A DNA stretch of 64,000 nt from Vibrio gelatinilyticus. GTDB taxonomy: Bacteria; Pseudomonadota; Gammaproteobacteria; Enterobacterales; Vibrionaceae. The stretch covers positions 233,033 to 297,032 of the forward strand of contig NZ_JAJNNZ010000002.1 in assembly GCF_022836845.1 (NCBI RefSeq), in the 5' to 3' direction. Shown piece by piece: positions 46,917-56,159 of this stretch. Position 1 is the stretch's first letter; each line of letters starts with the position of its first letter. Below the pieces are notes generated by a model, which did no database searches, was not told the DNA's origin, and worked only from the letters and a program-made list of their open reading frames with translations. The position numbers were made by a program, and so were the translations under genes.

Positions 46917-48359
46917 CTATTTTTGGCTTTTCGATGACTCGCTGTTATCCCAAATACCCTGTTCTAGCTGGGATTTCAGCTCAGGGTAATCATTTGCATC
47001 AAACGTCGGGACTTTACCCGCTTTCAATTGCCTGTTGTAGTCTTTCGCAAGTTTTACCACAATGCCAGACAACAGGATGATCGCCACCAAGTTGACGATG
47101 GCCATTAAACCCATCGACACATCCGCAAGCGCCCACACTGTAGGCAAGGTTGCTACCGAACCAAATAACACCATCGAAAGCACAACAAGGCGGAATATAC
47201 CAAGCCCCACTTTATGATTATGTTCTAAGAAGATAATGTTTGTCTCTGCATACGAATAGTTGGCAATAATCGAAGTGAAGGCGAAGAAAAAAATCGCCAC
47301 AGCAACAAAAATACCCCCCCAATCGCCCACTTGAGAGATCAAAGCGCGCTGAGTTAACTCAATACCCGTCACTTCACTGTTAGGTACATACTCACCAGAC
47401 ATCAGAATAATGGCGACTGTCGCAGTACAAATAACGATCGTATCAGTGAAAACACCCAACATCTGCACGTAACCTTGCGATGCTGGATGCGGAGGGTATG
47501 GTGTTGCCGATGCTGCTGCATTCGGCGCAGAACCCATACCCGCTTCGTTAGAGAACAGACCACGTTTTATGCCCTGGATCATTGCTTGCGCAATTGCGTA
47601 ACCCACGCCACCAGCGGCAGCTTCTTGCAAACCAAAGGCACTCTTAAAGATGTACGCAAGCACTTCCGGCACTTTCTCTAGGTTCATAAACACAACAACG
47701 AGAGCCAAAACCAGATAAGCTAATGCCATAACAGGGACAATCAACTCTGCCGTGCGTGCGATTTTTCGAATACCACCAAAAATCACAAAGGCCGAAATAA
47801 GGGCAATCACAACACCAACGTAAATAGGCTCAAAACCAAAGGCGGTTTTCATCGCGGTGGCAATGGCATTTGCTTGAACGGCGTTGAACACCAAACCGAA
47901 TGCAATGATGAGGAAGATCGAGAACAAGACGCCCATCCAGCGCATGCCTAAACCTTTCTCCATGTAGTAAGCAGGGCCACCACGGTAATTGCCGTCGTCA
48001 TCACGGGTCTTGTAAAGTTGTGCAAGTGTGCTTTCTGCAAACGATGTCGCCATTCCGAGCATGGCAATTAGCCACATCCAGAAAATTGCGCCAGGACCAC
48101 CAAAAGTCAGCGCCACGGCAACGCCGGCCATATTACCGGTCCCCACACGGGCTGCTAAGCTGGTACAAAGTGCTTGGAAAGAAGAGATACCAGCAGTGTC
48201 TGCTTTACGGCTATGTTTTAGAACACTAAACATATGACCAAAATGGCGGAACTGAATGAACCCAAGGCGCACTGTAAAGTAAATCCCTACGCCTACGAGT
48301 AAATAAACCAGAATCGATCCCCAAAGAAGATCGTTCATTAAATTGATAACGTCTGTCAC
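46917..48359 (-). CDS. Alanine/glycine:cation symporter (AGCS family)
   Basis: This 480-residue inner-membrane Na+-coupled amino-acid carrier has about ten membrane segments. The family signature is near residue 80-100 (GTGNMAGVAVALTFGGPGAIFWMW), followed by GGPAYYMEKGLG and GMGSAPNAAASA. The GTG start lies 6 bases after AGGGG. I looked for a tandem glycine riboswitch upstream, as found before a symporter gene in V. cholerae, and did not see its conserved core. Confidence 0.93.
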   Translation of the reverse strand: MTDVINLMNDLLWGSILVYLLVGVGIYFTVRLGFIQFRHFGHMFSVLKHSRKADTAGISSFQALCTSLAARVGTGNMAGVAVALTFGGPGAIFWMWLIAMLGMATSFAESTLAQLYKTRDDDGNYRGGPAYYMEKGLGMRWMGVLFSIFLIIAFGLVFNAVQANAIATAMKTAFGFEPIYVGVVIALISAFVIFGGIRKIARTAELIVPVMALAYLVLALVVVFMNLEKVPEVLAYIFKSAFGLQEAAAGGVGYAIAQAMIQGIKRGLFSNEAGMGSAPNAAASATPYPPHPASQGYVQMLGVFTDTIVICTATVAIILMSGEYVPNSEVTGIELTQRALISQVGDWGGIFVAVAIFFFAFTSIIANYSYAETNIIFLEHNHKVGLGIFRLVVLSMVLFGSVATLPTVWALADVSMGLMAIVNLVAIILLSGIVVKLAKDYNRQLKAGKVPTFDANDYPELKSQLEQGIWDNSESSKSQK

Positions 48360-49061
48360 TGTTAACCCCTTATAATTAGAGCACCGAACACGGCATCCAT
48401 TCGTCGTCTAAGATCGCAACATAGAACCAGTCCATTTGGTTTTTATATTTTCTTGTTGTTTCGCTACGATTTTACTAACTTTTCACGCACATTAGACGCG
48501 AATCAATCATCGGTGTGCTTTTTTGACGGCCGGATTTTGCAGCCTGAGCAGACAAAAAGCAATATGCGACCAATATACTAAAGATGTTGCTTTTTACCAT
48601 AAAGTTACCGTCACTTAACAAGTAAGGCAACACTTCCACCACAACGCAATGCTGAACCTGTCACATTTGAGCAACATCACCAGAGAATCACAACGAATTT
48701 AAGCAAAATAGCGTTTAACCGGTGAAAACCTATATACAGCAAAGGGTAACACTTGCTATCTAGGCTGTGATTATTTTCTACTCATCGCTCTAAATAAGAA
48801 TTGTTAGCTTCAAGCACCATACTTGAGGCTCAAATAAAAGAAGCAATGATTTAACAAATTTTGCAGCAAAATTGTTTTATTGCGATCATTCAAGTGGATA
48901 TTTTTTAAACACTTTTCTCTGAGAAAATGTGAGTTACTGTTGAAAATGACACAAAAACTTCATGCTAAAGAAACAAATGAGAAATGCATCAAGGTTACTC
49001 TGCTGTGGAATATGGTACTTAAAAGTCTCCGCTGAGGAGAAAATTAAATAAGAGGTGGCTT
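48360..49061. other. Long non-coding gap upstream of symporter and DUF3545 genes
   Basis: The 702-base region lies between divergent genes. It has a 9-bp stem-loop (AGCTTCAAG / CTTGAGGCT with one G-U pair, loop of seven) at 48806-48830 and no T-run. I see no ORF with a ribosome binding site and no recognised riboswitch. Its length would allow an sRNA or a long leader for the DUF3545 gene. Confidence 0.4.
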
Positions 49062-49247
49062 ATGGATGGCTTTGAACTTAATAACATGATGGATATTGAT
49101 GCTCCACGTTCGCGCTCCGCTCGCTCTAAACCCGTAAAACGCAAGTGGCGAGAAATAGAAGCGATTAAAGACAAACAACGCTTACAAAAAGAGCTCAACG
49201 ATATGGATATCGGACTCGACTTCTCAATTGATGACGTAAAACTCTAA
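49062..49247 (+). CDS. DUF3545 family small protein
   Basis: The 61-residue protein has a short N-terminal acidic part, a basic centre (SRSARSKPVKRKWREIEAIKDKQRLQKEL) and an acidic C terminus ending DFSIDDVKL. This layout matches the gammaproteobacterial DUF3545 family of unknown role. AGAGGTGG lies upstream of the ATG and a terminator follows, so it is a real single-gene unit. Confidence 0.85.
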   Translation: MDGFELNNMMDIDAPRSRSARSKPVKRKWREIEAIKDKQRLQKELNDMDIGLDFSIDDVKL

Positions 49248-49299
49248 GACAAATTTACTGGTTGTTGGTCAAGCCTGAAGAGCAACACTGGTACATTAT

Positions 49300-49328
49300 A
49301 AAGCCCTCACTATAGAGGGCTTTGTTTT
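49300..49328 (+). terminator. Terminator after DUF3545 gene
   Basis: AAAGCCCTC / GAGGGCTTT with loop ACTATA, followed by GTTTTAT. Confidence 0.82.
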
Positions 49329-49395
49329 ATCACCATCCCGTACGCAGTTCCGAATGCAACAACACATCAATATAAAAAGCCAGAATCATTCGTCA

Positions 49396-49447
49396 ATTGA
49401 TTACCATTCTCATTTAGTTGCAATTCGAACATTAAAGGATATATGAT
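49396..49447 (+). promoter_or_regulatory. Likely Fur box and promoter of the TonB cluster
   Basis: ATTGATTACCATTCTCATT (49396-49414) matches the Vibrio-type Fur box (AATGANAATNATTNTCATT) at 13 of 16 defined positions. Four bases downstream, TTGCAA (49418-49423), an 18-base spacer and TATGAT (49442-49447) form a promoter. Fur with iron would then block this promoter, as expected for a TonB system. Inferred from sequence. Confidence 0.55.
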
Positions 49448-49534
49448 GTGCCCGCTTTAAAATGACGAATGGTCATTTTTTGAGTTACATTACTTGCACA
49501 TTGTTCTTTGCTTTTACTATAGGCTCATCAACAT

Positions 49535-50365
49535 ATGACTGGAAATCGCACCAATGCCGTCGATGCTATCAAGATAAGTACGCTCATGGCTTGTCTATAC
49601 CTTTCAATATCTACCGCGGCAGCCGATACCACTTCGACACCTAAACGACCGATCGGTGACGCTGCTCAGTCAGTTCACATCGATGCTCAAACCATTGGCC
49701 GTAGTGCAAAGAGCCAGGCACGGATCAATAAAATCAGTGACAAAACCTTCGAGCTAAAATCTGACATTGCAATGCTAGAGCAAGAAGTAGCCAATTTGGA
49801 AGTTTATCAAAAGCACTTGCAAGCGGTTGTCGCAAATCAAGAACAAGAGATGGCCAGCATTAACAAGCAGCTTGAGCAGATCAGTGACACTCGCCAGGGC
49901 GTAGTTCCATTGATGTATCAAATGCTCGCTGGGCTAGAAGAACATATCAAGCACGATAAGCCCATTCGCATTACTGCGCGCTTAGCCAGACTAGAGGAAC
50001 TCAAATCATTGATGCCTCAGGCCGATGTCAGTGATGCCGAAAAATACCGCCGAATCCTTGAAGCCTATCAAATAGAGATGGATTATGGCATTAAGCTAGG
50101 CAGCTATCGTTCGCGTATCGATGTGGGCAGCGAGATCGAAGCTGAGCAACTGCACCTCGGCAGATTGTCGCTAGTCGCACGTAGCCTGGATAGAAACCAA
50201 TACTGGTCCTGGGATTCAAACCAAAACCGTTGGATTGAAACGGATGCCGCGTTAGCGCCACAAATAGATAAGGCATTCGCAATCGCCAACAAGCAAGCGA
50301 CTCCTTCTTTACTTGAACTTCCAGTATCACTGACTCCTGCCACTGACATTAAGGATCCTAGCTAA
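49535..50365 (+). CDS. DUF3450 periplasmic coiled-coil protein of the TonB cluster
   Basis: The 276-residue protein has a signal peptide ending STAAA near residue 30, then a long heptad-repeat region (about 62-112: SDKTFELKSDIAMLEQEVANLE onward, in parts) and a C-terminal domain with NQYWSWDSNQNRWIE. This fits DUF3450, regularly encoded ahead of TtpC-type TonB systems in marine gammaproteobacteria. Its job is unknown; a structural part of the periplasmic complex is plausible. The ATG lacks a clear Shine-Dalgarno, and a later ATG (49586) is possible. Its stop overlaps the ttpC start. Confidence 0.8.
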   Translation: MTGNRTNAVDAIKISTLMACLYLSISTAAADTTSTPKRPIGDAAQSVHIDAQTIGRSAKSQARINKISDKTFELKSDIAMLEQEVANLEVYQKHLQAVVANQEQEMASINKQLEQISDTRQGVVPLMYQMLAGLEEHIKHDKPIRITARLARLEELKSLMPQADVSDAEKYRRILEAYQIEMDYGIKLGSYRSRIDVGSEIEAEQLHLGRLSLVARSLDRNQYWSWDSNQNRWIETDAALAPQIDKAFAIANKQATPSLLELPVSLTPATDIKDPS

Positions 50366-51708
50366 TGCGCAAATTACTACTTATCATAGCGCTGTTTGGC
50401 CTAGGGTTCACTCAACCTGCTCTGGCTGTAGAGACGCTCAGCGTAAAAGCCCAAAAGGCACAACAGCAGGAGCAACAGCACAATGCCGAGCGAGAGGCTC
50501 AGTTCAAACAGCGCGAGTTGCAACTCGCCAAACGCAAAGCGGAATTGGAAAAGCGCAAAGCACAACTTGACCTAAGTATCGAATCGCTTAGCCGCTCTTT
50601 TTCAGACAATGAACACACTCTGGCAGAACAGCAAAAAAAGCTGCACCTAGAAACAGGAAGTCTCGGTGAGTTATTTGGTGTCGTTAGACAATCCGCCAAA
50701 GAGCTGCAACTAGAGTTAGCTCACTCTGTGGCTAATACAGAGCAATCTACGCACATCCATGCAATTGACGATATTGTTGCCGCTAAGAGACTGCCTTCCA
50801 TTTTGGAATTGACTGGCCTTTGGCACGCCTTTCAGGCTCAAATAACCAGTAGCTCAACATACTCGGACATTACAGTACCCTTTGTCTCGGGCTCAGGTGA
50901 ACTAACTCAGCTCGAGGTCACTCGACTGGGTAACTTTGCACTGCTATCTGGCCATGGTCCCGTTGACTGGAATGGTGAACAGGCAAGTGACTTTCCTCGT
51001 TTACCGAAACACGTACAAACCTCTGCTGAGGCCGCTGGCATTATTACAGGTCACACATCGGCGACTATCGATCCGAGTCGTGGTGAAATTTATAAGCAAC
51101 TCGCTGACGCTCTGACATTGGCAGAGCGCTTCGAGCACGGCGGTTTCGTCGGAAAAATCATCGCAGGTCTGTTTGTGCTAGGGATGACCATTGCTCTGTA
51201 TCGTGCCGCTGTTCTTATGAACATTCAACAGAAGATCAACAGGCAACTGAAATCTCCCCAAACGCCGACAGACAATCCACTGGGTCGAATCCTCAATGTC
51301 TACAGCAGTGAAAAACAGCTGCATGTCGAAGCGTTAGAGCTTCGTTTGCTTGAATCGATTATGGATGAACAGCAGCACCTTGAACGTGGCCTGAGCATGT
51401 TGAAGCTGCTCGCTGCGCTCGCACCGATGCTCGGCTTACTGGGTACTGTAACGGGCATGATTGAGACATTCCAAGTTATTACCCAATTTGGTAACGCCGA
51501 GCCTCGCGTGATGGCCGGTGGGATCTCAATGGCTCTAATCACCACCGTACTTGGCCTTATAAGCGCGATGCCACTGCTGCTGGCACACAATTTATTGAGC
51601 TCAAAATCTGAGGCGATTCGCAATATTCTTGAAAGACAGAGTGTGGGTTTAGTCGCGCAACAAGCCGAGGCTCAAAGCACGGAGCACAAAGACGCGTATG
51701 CCGCATAA
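50365..51708 (+). CDS. ttpC: TonB-system proton-channel protein TtpC
   Basis: TtpC is the extra component that Vibrio TonB2/TonB3-type systems need for siderophore transport. The 447-residue product has a signal peptide (ending PALA), a periplasmic coiled coil rich in Gln, Lys and Glu (about 28-95), and a C-terminal MotA/TolQ/ExbB domain. There three membrane segments surround ALAPMLGLLGTVTGMIETF (about 350) and GGISMALITTVLGL. The ATG overlaps the DUF3450 stop (TAATG), so translation is coupled. Confidence 0.92.
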   Translation: MRKLLLIIALFGLGFTQPALAVETLSVKAQKAQQQEQQHNAEREAQFKQRELQLAKRKAELEKRKAQLDLSIESLSRSFSDNEHTLAEQQKKLHLETGSLGELFGVVRQSAKELQLELAHSVANTEQSTHIHAIDDIVAAKRLPSILELTGLWHAFQAQITSSSTYSDITVPFVSGSGELTQLEVTRLGNFALLSGHGPVDWNGEQASDFPRLPKHVQTSAEAAGIITGHTSATIDPSRGEIYKQLADALTLAERFEHGGFVGKIIAGLFVLGMTIALYRAAVLMNIQQKINRQLKSPQTPTDNPLGRILNVYSSEKQLHVEALELRLLESIMDEQQHLERGLSMLKLLAALAPMLGLLGTVTGMIETFQVITQFGNAEPRVMAGGISMALITTVLGLISAMPLLLAHNLLSSKSEAIRNILERQSVGLVAQQAEAQSTEHKDAYAA

Positions 51709-52288
51709 CCTATTCAGTTGGCTACCCAGTAGCGACCATCTGAACCAGTTTATGACACAAGGTGGGCCCGTACTCTGGTGGCTTGCCGCTGTCGTATTCG
51801 TATTCTGGTTGGTAGCGTTTGAGCGTCTTATTTACTTTGCCAAAGTTTTTCCTTGCGAAAAGAAACATTGGGTTGCGCGCTGGACACAGCGCCAAGAACA
51901 CTACTCTTGGTACGCCCAGTCGCAGCGCAATGCCATGCTCAGTGAAGCCGAGAACAAGCTCAAGCAAAACCTAAATATACTCAAATGCTTACTTAGCTTG
52001 TGCCCCATGTTAGGGCTGCTCGGTACGGTCACAGGCATGATCACTGTATTTGATACTTTGGCGGTGCAAGGCAGTGCCCAACCTCGCCTTATGGCCGCTG
52101 GTATTTCAATGGCGACCATTCCGACAATGGCAGGCATGGTCGCTGCACTTTCGGGCATGTTGGCTTACTCTCGCATTCAAAAATTAAGTAACAAGAGTTT
52201 ATTTCAACTTGAACAATTACTTAGAAGCGAACATCACTTATCATCAAAGCGCCCTAGACACTCACATGAATCTGGAGACACCAAATGA
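51698..52288 (+). CDS. exbB: Biopolymer transport protein ExbB
   Basis: ExbB forms the proton channel with ExbD that energises TonB. The 196 residues carry three membrane segments and the MotA/TolQ/ExbB signature SLCPMLGLLGTVTGMITVF (about 97-115), then MAAGISMATIPTMAGMVAALSGMLAY. It overlaps ttpC by 11 bases and exbD by 4, which shows tight coupling. Confidence 0.94.
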   Translation: MPHNLFSWLPSSDHLNQFMTQGGPVLWWLAAVVFVFWLVAFERLIYFAKVFPCEKKHWVARWTQRQEHYSWYAQSQRNAMLSEAENKLKQNLNILKCLLSLCPMLGLLGTVTGMITVFDTLAVQGSAQPRLMAAGISMATIPTMAGMVAALSGMLAYSRIQKLSNKSLFQLEQLLRSEHHLSSKRPRHSHESGDTK

Positions 52289-52689
52289 GATTAGGTCATC
52301 GCAGAAAGCAGACCGAAGAAGCGAATATCGACATGACCTCGATGCTCGATATTGTATTTATCATGCTGATCTTTTTTATCGTCACCAGTTCATTTGTGCG
52401 TGAATCAGGTGTCGATGTGAATCGCCCTCAAGCAGGTCATGCCGTAAGCCAAAAAGACGCGGGTATCTTTGTCGCTATTACCGCATCCAATGATATCTAT
52501 ATAGATAAACGACGAGTAGATATAGAACGTGTACAGGCCACTATTGAGAAACTGTTACTCGAACAACCTAACGCGGCTATGGTCATTCAGGCAGATAAGC
52601 ACGCTTTTAATGGTACCGTCGTTAAAGTCATGGACAGCGCTAAAGGAGCGGGTGTCGCGAAGATAGCGCTCGCAACGGAGAACCTATAA
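52285..52689 (+). CDS. exbD: Biopolymer transport protein ExbD
   Basis: ExbD has one N-terminal membrane helix and a periplasmic domain. The 134 residues show IDMTSMLDIVFIMLIFFIVTSSF (about 14-36, in parts), in which the Asp of MLDIVF is the proton-carrying residue. The TolR/ExbD C-terminal domain (AMVIQADKHAFNGTVVKVMD) follows. It overlaps both neighbours. Confidence 0.95.
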   Translation: MRLGHRRKQTEEANIDMTSMLDIVFIMLIFFIVTSSFVRESGVDVNRPQAGHAVSQKDAGIFVAITASNDIYIDKRRVDIERVQATIEKLLLEQPNAAMVIQADKHAFNGTVVKVMDSAKGAGVAKIALATENL

Positions 52690-53315
52690 TGGTTCGACTA
52701 TTGGCAAGCATTCCGCTAGCCGCGGTATCCGCCTTGATCCTGTTCTCGCTCATGAGTTGGATGATCGACATTGGGCCTAAATCGAAGCCCGATGAAAAGC
52801 CAAGACTAAGCTATGAGTTGGTGATGGTGGAACCTAATAGCGAAACAACAAGGCGCCAACGCGTTCTACCGGAACCACCAAAGATGCCATCAGCGCCGCC
52901 ATCTGCAGCCATTGTGGAGCAAAGCTCTCACGTATCGAGTGTGCAAACACCAAGCACACCTCAGCTGCCTAATATTGCGGTTTCGACTCAGGTGACGGGG
53001 GTTGCGTTAAATGCGCCAACCGTGCCCGATATTGGCCAGAACCAACAGGTCATGCCATTACATCGCAAAGAGCCTCGTTACCCACGTCGCGCATTACAAC
53101 GCAATATCGAAGGCTATGTCGTTATGTCGTTCACCATTGATGAAAGTGGTCGCCCGACAGATATCAAAGTGCTCGAAGCAAAGCCTACACGCGTGTTCGA
53201 GCGTGAAGCGATGGTTGCCCTTAAGCAGTGGAAATACCAACCTATGGTCGTCAATGGCACTGCCACAGCTCGTATTGGTCAAACCGTTAAATTAGAGTTT
53301 AAGTTAAATCAATGA
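52689..53315 (+). CDS. tonB: Energy-transducing protein TonB (TonB2/3-like, short)
   Basis: TonB links the ExbBD channel to outer-membrane receptors. The 208 residues have an N-terminal membrane anchor (about 5-25), a short proline-containing spacer (PEPPKMPSAPPSA) and a C-terminal domain with KEPRYPRRALQRNIEGYVVMSF (about 118-139, in parts), AMVALKQWKYQPMVVNG. The spacer is far shorter than in E. coli TonB, as in TonB2-type proteins. The ATG overlaps the exbD stop. Confidence 0.93.
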   Translation: MVRLLASIPLAAVSALILFSLMSWMIDIGPKSKPDEKPRLSYELVMVEPNSETTRRQRVLPEPPKMPSAPPSAAIVEQSSHVSSVQTPSTPQLPNIAVSTQVTGVALNAPTVPDIGQNQQVMPLHRKEPRYPRRALQRNIEGYVVMSFTIDESGRPTDIKVLEAKPTRVFEREAMVALKQWKYQPMVVNGTATARIGQTVKLEFKLNQ

Positions 53316-54496
53316 TAAAGCGTCTATTTGTTTTTTGTGCTCTTGTCCTGTGCTTCCCCTTGCTCGTTGGCCATGCTTTAGCGAATTCAGAGTTAGGTAT
53401 GCGCACTGCAATACAAGTTTCCAAAGCTTATGAGTTGGAGCAACAAGAAAAACTCAGCGAAGCGATTGAACTTCTAGAAAGCATCAAGTCGAATGCTCGC
53501 TATGACAAAGCCTATGTCGCTAGAATGCTGGCCATCTATTATTGGCAGTCAGGGCAGCCTTCCAAGGCAATAAAGCAACTGAAATTTGCCGTCGATAGTG
53601 ATGCATTTAAAAACGAGCAAGGTTGGCAAACCGAGCGCATGCTGGCCGAGCTTATGCTATCGGAAAACATGCCAGAGCAAGCCTTGCAGCATTTTGATCA
53701 CCTGGCACAAACGGCACATGCCAATAGTATAACTAAAGAGCAGCTAGCTGATGTATGGCTTAATAAAGCGAGAGCCTACTACTTATTGCAGCAATGGGAC
53801 CCCCTTCTGACCACAATAGATCACCATCAAAAACTCGACAACACGCCAAGACAGCAGCCATTGAGCTTACAGCTTACCGCAGAGATCCGTTTATCACTTT
53901 TTAACAGTGCCATCATTACCACACAAAAATTACTGGCACTGCAACCGGATAACCTTGTGTGGTGGCAACAACTAAGCTCATTGTATATGCAAACCAAGCA
54001 GTATAGGTTGGCACTAGCGACCTTAGTTTCAGCGGAACGTGCTGGGATTGACATCCCTGACAATCTTCAGTTTAGCAAAGCCCAGCTCTACGCCCAGCAA
54101 GGAGTACCAGAGCACGCAGCAATGACCTACGCTGAGCTTCAAGTTGATGGTAAAGACATTGAGACAATGGTGAAGCAAGCTCGCCATTGGCAAACGGCTC
54201 GTGAATGGACTAAAGCTCAAACTGCTTGGTCGGCCGTCGCTAGACTCAACAGCAAATACTATGAAAATGTGTCAAGACTGGCGCTTCAGCAAGGGAAATA
54301 CCAAGAAGCTTTAACGGCGCTAGATAAAGCCTCTGGGCTATCACAACACACTAGACAACTACTGAAAATCCGTGCCTATGCAGGGCAAAAAGACTACTCG
54401 AAAGCGAAACAAACCGCGGAAGTGGCGCATCGAGAGCAGCCAAGCAAACAAACGGCTGACTGGCTTATCTATCTGGCACAAATGACAAAAGAGTGA
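53312..54496 (+). CDS. TPR-repeat periplasmic protein of the TonB cluster
   Basis: The 394-residue protein has a signal peptide (MIKRLFVFCALVLCFPLLVGHALA) and TPR-like helical repeats through most of its length (for example EQALQHFDHLAQTA, EALTALDKASGL, YSKAKQTAEVAHRE). It overlaps tonB by 4 bases and closes the operon. A TPR gene follows tonB2 in V. cholerae as well. It probably acts as a scaffold in the periplasm; the function is not established. Its stop lies inside the terminator stem. Confidence 0.85.
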   Translation: MIKRLFVFCALVLCFPLLVGHALANSELGMRTAIQVSKAYELEQQEKLSEAIELLESIKSNARYDKAYVARMLAIYYWQSGQPSKAIKQLKFAVDSDAFKNEQGWQTERMLAELMLSENMPEQALQHFDHLAQTAHANSITKEQLADVWLNKARAYYLLQQWDPLLTTIDHHQKLDNTPRQQPLSLQLTAEIRLSLFNSAIITTQKLLALQPDNLVWWQQLSSLYMQTKQYRLALATLVSAERAGIDIPDNLQFSKAQLYAQQGVPEHAAMTYAELQVDGKDIETMVKQARHWQTAREWTKAQTAWSAVARLNSKYYENVSRLALQQGKYQEALTALDKASGLSQHTRQLLKIRAYAGQKDYSKAKQTAEVAHREQPSKQTADWLIYLAQMTKE

Positions 54497-54518
54497 TGTG
54501 GGCACATCACTCTTCTTT
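54491..54518 (+). terminator. Terminator after the TonB cluster
   Basis: GAGTGATGTG / CACATCACTC (perfect 10-bp stem, GG between arms, so the inner pairs must open) is followed by TTCTTTT. The stop codon of the TPR gene is within the first arm. Confidence 0.7.
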
Positions 54519-54535
54519 TCACTTACTAGTGGAGC

Positions 54536-55087
54536 CTACACCGATTCTGAATCACTTTGCCTGACTCGTTCTGCCAGCTGTTTGTACCGATCGGCTATCG
54601 TATCGCCAAACACAGGGTCATCTTCTGACTGACTCCACTTATTCTCAACGGCTTGCCAATCTGCAATCAAGAAACGCTTTTCGATCAGTGGCAAAATTGA
54701 GCGTTCTTCTAGCTCAAGGTGATGCCTCTGATCATGAATAAAAGCTTCGAGTTTTGATATAAAAATATCTTGAGGAACAACAGCATCTTGCAAAATCATC
54801 TGTACTATGTCCAAAAACTCATGTGTCTTGACCGACAATGTTTGATGTTCATGCTCCAAATCGGAAATGGTTTCTTGGTCGCCAAAGCGTTTTAAAAAGT
54901 GGTGATATATAATATCTTCTTTTGGGTGATGCACTTTCTCCGAATGATTGGCAAGATAGTCGACGATCTCTTCAACTAAACTGTAATTGATTGGCTTCTC
55001 ATCTTTCAATTGGCGCAATTTGTGCGCCAGTATTGCTAGCAAACGCACCATATAGCCATGCTCTCGCCTTATCCTTTCAATCATCAT
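54536..55087 (-). CDS. Hemerythrin-domain protein
   Basis: The start at MMIERIRREHGYM is set by GGGAG 7 bases upstream (183 aa). Metal-ligand histidines and acids follow the HHE pattern: REHGYM (about 8), NHSEKVHHPKEDIIYHHF (about 47-64, in parts), LEHEHQ and HHLELEERSILP (about 122). Such cytoplasmic proteins bind a di-iron centre and may sense oxygen or nitric oxide or repair iron-sulfur clusters (as YtfE does), but this one lacks the ScdA_N segment of YtfE. Confidence 0.88.
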   Translation of the reverse strand: MMIERIRREHGYMVRLLAILAHKLRQLKDEKPINYSLVEEIVDYLANHSEKVHHPKEDIIYHHFLKRFGDQETISDLEHEHQTLSVKTHEFLDIVQMILQDAVVPQDIFISKLEAFIHDQRHHLELEERSILPLIEKRFLIADWQAVENKWSQSEDDPVFGDTIADRYKQLAERVRQSDSESV

Positions 55088-55186
55088 TGTTCTGCTCCCA
55101 TTCCACTCACTATCAGTAAGTGTATAAGATGCGTGCAATATTTGCTTTGAGCTCCCTCTTAAAAATGATGATATTGCTTCAATAAC

Positions 55187-55867
55187 TCACTCAGATAACG
55201 GAGGTTGCCAGTCAATTTCAGGACGTCCTGATTGCTTTAAAAGCTGATTCGTTTGGGAAAAATGCCTGCAGCCCAAAAAGCCTCGATGGGCTGACAGTGG
55301 CGAGGGGTGTGGTGCTGTCAGTATATGATGGCGTTCTCTATCAATGGCCTTACCTTTCTTCTGTGCGTGTGCGCCCCACAGTAGAAAAATCACACCATTG
55401 CAATGCTCGTTAATAACCTTAATCACCTGTTCGGTAAACGTTTCCCAACCGTACTTGGCATGCGAGTGAGCCTTGCCCTGCTCAACGGTTAACACAGTGT
55501 TTAACAGCAAAACGCCCTGTTTTGCCCAGCTGTCTAAATTGCCATGGTGAGGGATTTGAAAGTGAGGAATATCTTGTGCGAGTTCTTTGTAGATATTCAC
55601 CAGCGATGGCGGTATCTTGACCGATGGTCGCACCGAAAAACACAATCCATGCGCTTGGCCTGCGCCATGATAAGGGTCTTGCCCTAATATCACGACTTTG
55701 ATGTCTGAAAAGGGAGTTAAAGCGAACGCACTAAATACATCCTCTTTAGGGGGAAAGACTACTGTTCCGCTCTGTCGCTGTTGTTCGATACGTGCGATTA
55801 GCGCCTGATAGTATTCTTTCTCTTCCTCAACTTTCAGTACCACGTCCCAAGTCAGTGAAGCGTTCAT
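55187..55867 (-). CDS. ung: Uracil-DNA glycosylase Ung
   Basis: Ung removes uracil from DNA to start base-excision repair. The 226 residues contain the water-activating loop [18 protein letters not shown] (about 64-81) with the catalytic Asp, and the leucine intercalation loop [21 protein letters not shown] (about 187-207, in parts) with the catalytic His. Length and motifs are normal for family 1. It is followed upstream by the small ORF at 55953 and then nfo, the enzyme that processes the abasic sites Ung makes. Confidence 0.98.
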   Translation of the reverse strand: MNASLTWDVVLKVEEEKEYYQALIARIEQQRQSGTVVFPPKEDVFSAFALTPFSDIKVVILGQDPYHGAGQAHGLCFSVRPSVKIPPSLVNIYKELAQDIPHFQIPHHGNLDSWAKQGVLLLNTVLTVEQGKAHSHAKYGWETFTEQVIKVINEHCNGVIFLLWGAHAQKKGKAIDRERHHILTAPHPSPLSAHRGFLGCRHFSQTNQLLKQSGRPEIDWQPPLSE

Positions 55868-55952
55868 TTAGATTCCTTTTGGTAGTTATCTGCCACAGTG
55901 TAGCATCACACTAAGAAACCTTTAACGCTCTACTGCTTATTAATCACCGCTA

Positions 55953-56075
55953 CTAGTTTGATGCGTTTCGACTCTGTGGAGTTCGATAGTGACCTTGACC
56001 AGTTACATGTCTGTTCGGCACAGGAAAACGATGATTTCGACCAGTGATTGCTCTAGGAATTGATATACGAGTCAT
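55953..56075 (-). CDS. 40-residue arginine-rich small ORF between nfo and ung
   Basis: The ORF starts MTRISIPRAITGRNHRFPVP and contains seven arginines, three histidines and no acidic residue. AGGTG lies 6 bases before the ATG. That sequence (56079-56085 on the plus strand reads GGCACCT) is complementary to GGCACCT 41 bases upstream in the transcript (56126-56132), so the ribosome binding site may be masked. I know of no homologue; it could be a small nucleic-acid-binding protein or chance. Confidence 0.45.
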   Translation of the reverse strand: MTRISIPRAITGRNHRFPVPNRHVTGQGHYRTPQSRNASN

Positions 56076-56159
56076 AATGGCACCTACTTTATATAGTCAT
56101 AGCTTATTAAACTAGTATGAAAGAAAGGTGCCAGAATTCCATTTTATCTAAAAAAAGAG

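Noticed and set aside
48360..48800. Glycine riboswitch ahead of the alanine/sodium symporter gene
   Set aside because: A related symporter gene in V. cholerae has a tandem glycine riboswitch. I looked for the conserved core on the minus strand and did not find it.
49462..49644. 60-codon ORF at the start of the TonB cluster
   Set aside because: Its N terminus looks hydrophobic, but the frame ends early and the overlapping frame at 49535 continues as a complete DUF3450 protein with its own signal peptide.
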